From Marsupella aquatica (lineage: Eukaryota; Marchantiophyta): DNA of 64,000 bases. The translations under genes were made by a program, and so were the position numbers. The notes beneath the pieces were generated by a model. That model was given only the letters and a program-made list of their open reading frames with translations. It did no database searches and had not been told where the DNA came from. The stretch covers positions 3,100,001 through 3,164,000 of the forward strand of contig OZ316895.1 of NCBI GenBank assembly GCA_973895155.1. Reading direction: 5' to 3'. Shown here piece by piece: positions 62,715 to 64,000 of the stretch (positions are counted from its first letter, which is position 1; each line of letters starts with the position of its first letter).

Positions 62715-63030
62715 TTGTTGTGTGACGCGGGCCAGGGTCTCCATTGGTCTCTCCTGTGACACTAAATAGTCACACGCTAGTCGTTGTTGAATGTGGGTAA
62801 GTCATGTATGTGACTTACGATGTGACTCGCTGAAGTCATATTGCAGTCACGTCGAAACAAGGCTAGACTCCACAATAAAGTCACAGATCAGTCACAAATG
62901 GGTATCAAGCAAGTTGCAAAGCCCAGTATCAATAGTGACTTCCATTTTTTGGTCTCAACTTTTGCAACTCCAAGGGTCACAGCGTGGGTCAAGTCACGTT
63001 GAGTCACAATGAAGTCACATGAGCCAAAAT
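62715..63030. repeat. Subterminal GTCAC/GTGAC motif cluster, probable CACTA element end
   Basis: About 14 copies of GTCAC or GTGAC, most within AGTCACA or TGTGACT, lie in both orientations in roughly 315 bp downstream of the DUF8039-like gene. Dense short subterminal repeats that bind the element's own protein are typical of CACTA transposons. No exact CACTA/TAGTG terminus with a 3-bp target-site duplication was fixed. Confidence 0.6.
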
Positions 63031-64000
63031 GAGTCACATATTGCGGTCTCAGTTCACCTCGGATTCTTCTAGTGCCTCATCCACCTCTTTTAGGCTCGTC
63101 CAGCCTTAAGAGTGCTCCCATAATCCTTCCCAACAACCACAAGGCCCGAACAGCCCCCCAACTTTAGCTCGGTATAGCCAAGGTTCACCCAATAGTCCAT
63201 GTACCCTACTCGGTCACTCACTCAGGTACCCCGAGGTTGTTGCCCAGAATTCTTAACTCCCTTATCTTCTTCCCAGAATTCAATAGCGCTAAAAAAGGGG
63301 AGAGTCTTGTTTTAGAGAACTCATGCCCAAGTGGGAATGGAGAATGAGGAATAGTAAAAGAAGCGGAGGGTTTAAGTAGGCTTACAAGAGTGTGACCTTT
63401 TGGTCATTCCCCCTTCCAAGTCAAACCTCCCTTCAAACCTTCCTCCAAGTGTAGCAACTATCATGGCCACCAACTACTCCCCCATGAAGTGTCACATTTT
63501 TCAGAGCATCAACTACTCCCTTAAAACGTGCCCAGCCACCCCGGTTGTTTTTCTCTCTAATTCTTTGTATCTATAGGGAGACGTGTTGGCTCGTCCTCCC
63601 TTCCCTTCTTTTAAAAAAAAATGTCTTGGGCTTGGCGCCCAGCCCCAGTCTTCCCAAAAGAAAAAAATGACTTATTTAGGAAGTGCCCCCGACTTATGCT
63701 CATCCGAGAGTCCACAAGAAAACTAATTTTAGTCTCCTCTAAAAACGTGCCCAGCCCCATAGGATTGGGGTTTTAATTTTTCTTTTCTTTTCCCTCCTTC
63801 CCCTTCCTTGGCCTGTTCCCAGAATCCGTCTTAATGCTCTCCCCAAAGGCACAAGGCCCTATGGGGATCCTCCTCCTCCTCCTTCTTGCTGCCCCCAGCT
63901 TTACCTTGGGCTCGCCTCCCCATGGCACGAGGCCATATGGAATCCTTCTTTGATTTGTTTCTATTTTTTATTAATGGGGTTTTTAACCCCCCTAAAGCCC
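63031..64000. other. No gene recognised at the right edge
   Basis: Pyrimidine-rich sequence with A/T runs, with CTTGGGCTTGGCGCCCAGCCCC-like words and repeated TAC.CCC tracts. It resembles LTR or retroelement UTR DNA, but no coding or boundary signal supports a call. Confidence 0.35.

Overview
This is nuclear DNA from a land plant. All coding regions recognised are intron-rich plant genes with GT-AG (twice GC-AG) introns. The space between them is AT-rich and filled with plant-type retroelements (LINE, SINE, Copia), MITE-like inverted repeats and minisatellites. A decayed DYW-type PPR gene argues for a lineage with an expanded DYW family, such as lycophytes, ferns or seed plants. The exact species cannot be named from the window.

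Layout. (1) 1-2.8 kb: the 3' part of a plus-strand 2OG-Fe(II) oxygenase gene, seven exons visible. (2) 2.8-13.9 kb: no intact gene; minisatellites, a LINE tail, and a broken copy of one oxygenase exon at 11.25 kb. (3) 13.96-15.11 kb: a two-exon P/U-type cyclin on the minus strand, with a GC-rich, pyrimidine-rich upstream region to about 16.8 kb. (4) 17-33 kb: repeat territory with a nested inverted-repeat element (21.1-23.4 kb), a LINE with target-site duplications (24.9-28.9 kb) carrying a MITE, tandem repeats, two tRNA-derived SINEs with target-site duplications, and a palindrome-rich element at 31.5 kb. (5) 33.2-33.8 kb: a broken PPR-DYW gene. (6) 34.29-37.61 kb: an eight-exon TIC32/retinol-dehydrogenase-like short-chain dehydrogenase, minus strand, 314 aa. 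(7) 38.2-39.1 kb: two LINE tails and a perfect 82-bp duplication. (8) 39.97-49.16 kb: a 22-exon M28 metallopeptidase of the ERMP1 type, minus strand, 917 aa. (9) 50-64 kb: a small unrecognised gene remnant, a pair of diverged ~1.1-kb repeats around a 161-bp tandem array, a truncated Copia element with polypurine tract and LTR start, a decayed coiled-coil retroelement-like ORF, and a CACTA (En/Spm)-like segment with a DUF8039-type ORF and a subterminal GTCAC-rich end.

The three complete genes and one partial gene have unrelated functions: an Fe/2OG hydroxylase, a cell-cycle or phosphate-type cyclin, a NAD(P)-dependent dehydrogenase and an ER membrane peptidase. They do not form a cluster. I reassembled exon structures by hand, using splice-site consensus, reading phase and family conservation. 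No previously undescribed system stands out. The most unusual items are the two GC-AG introns with the same donor, the homogeneous 161-bp hairpin array, the GTCAC subterminal cluster and the LINE that splits an open reading frame.
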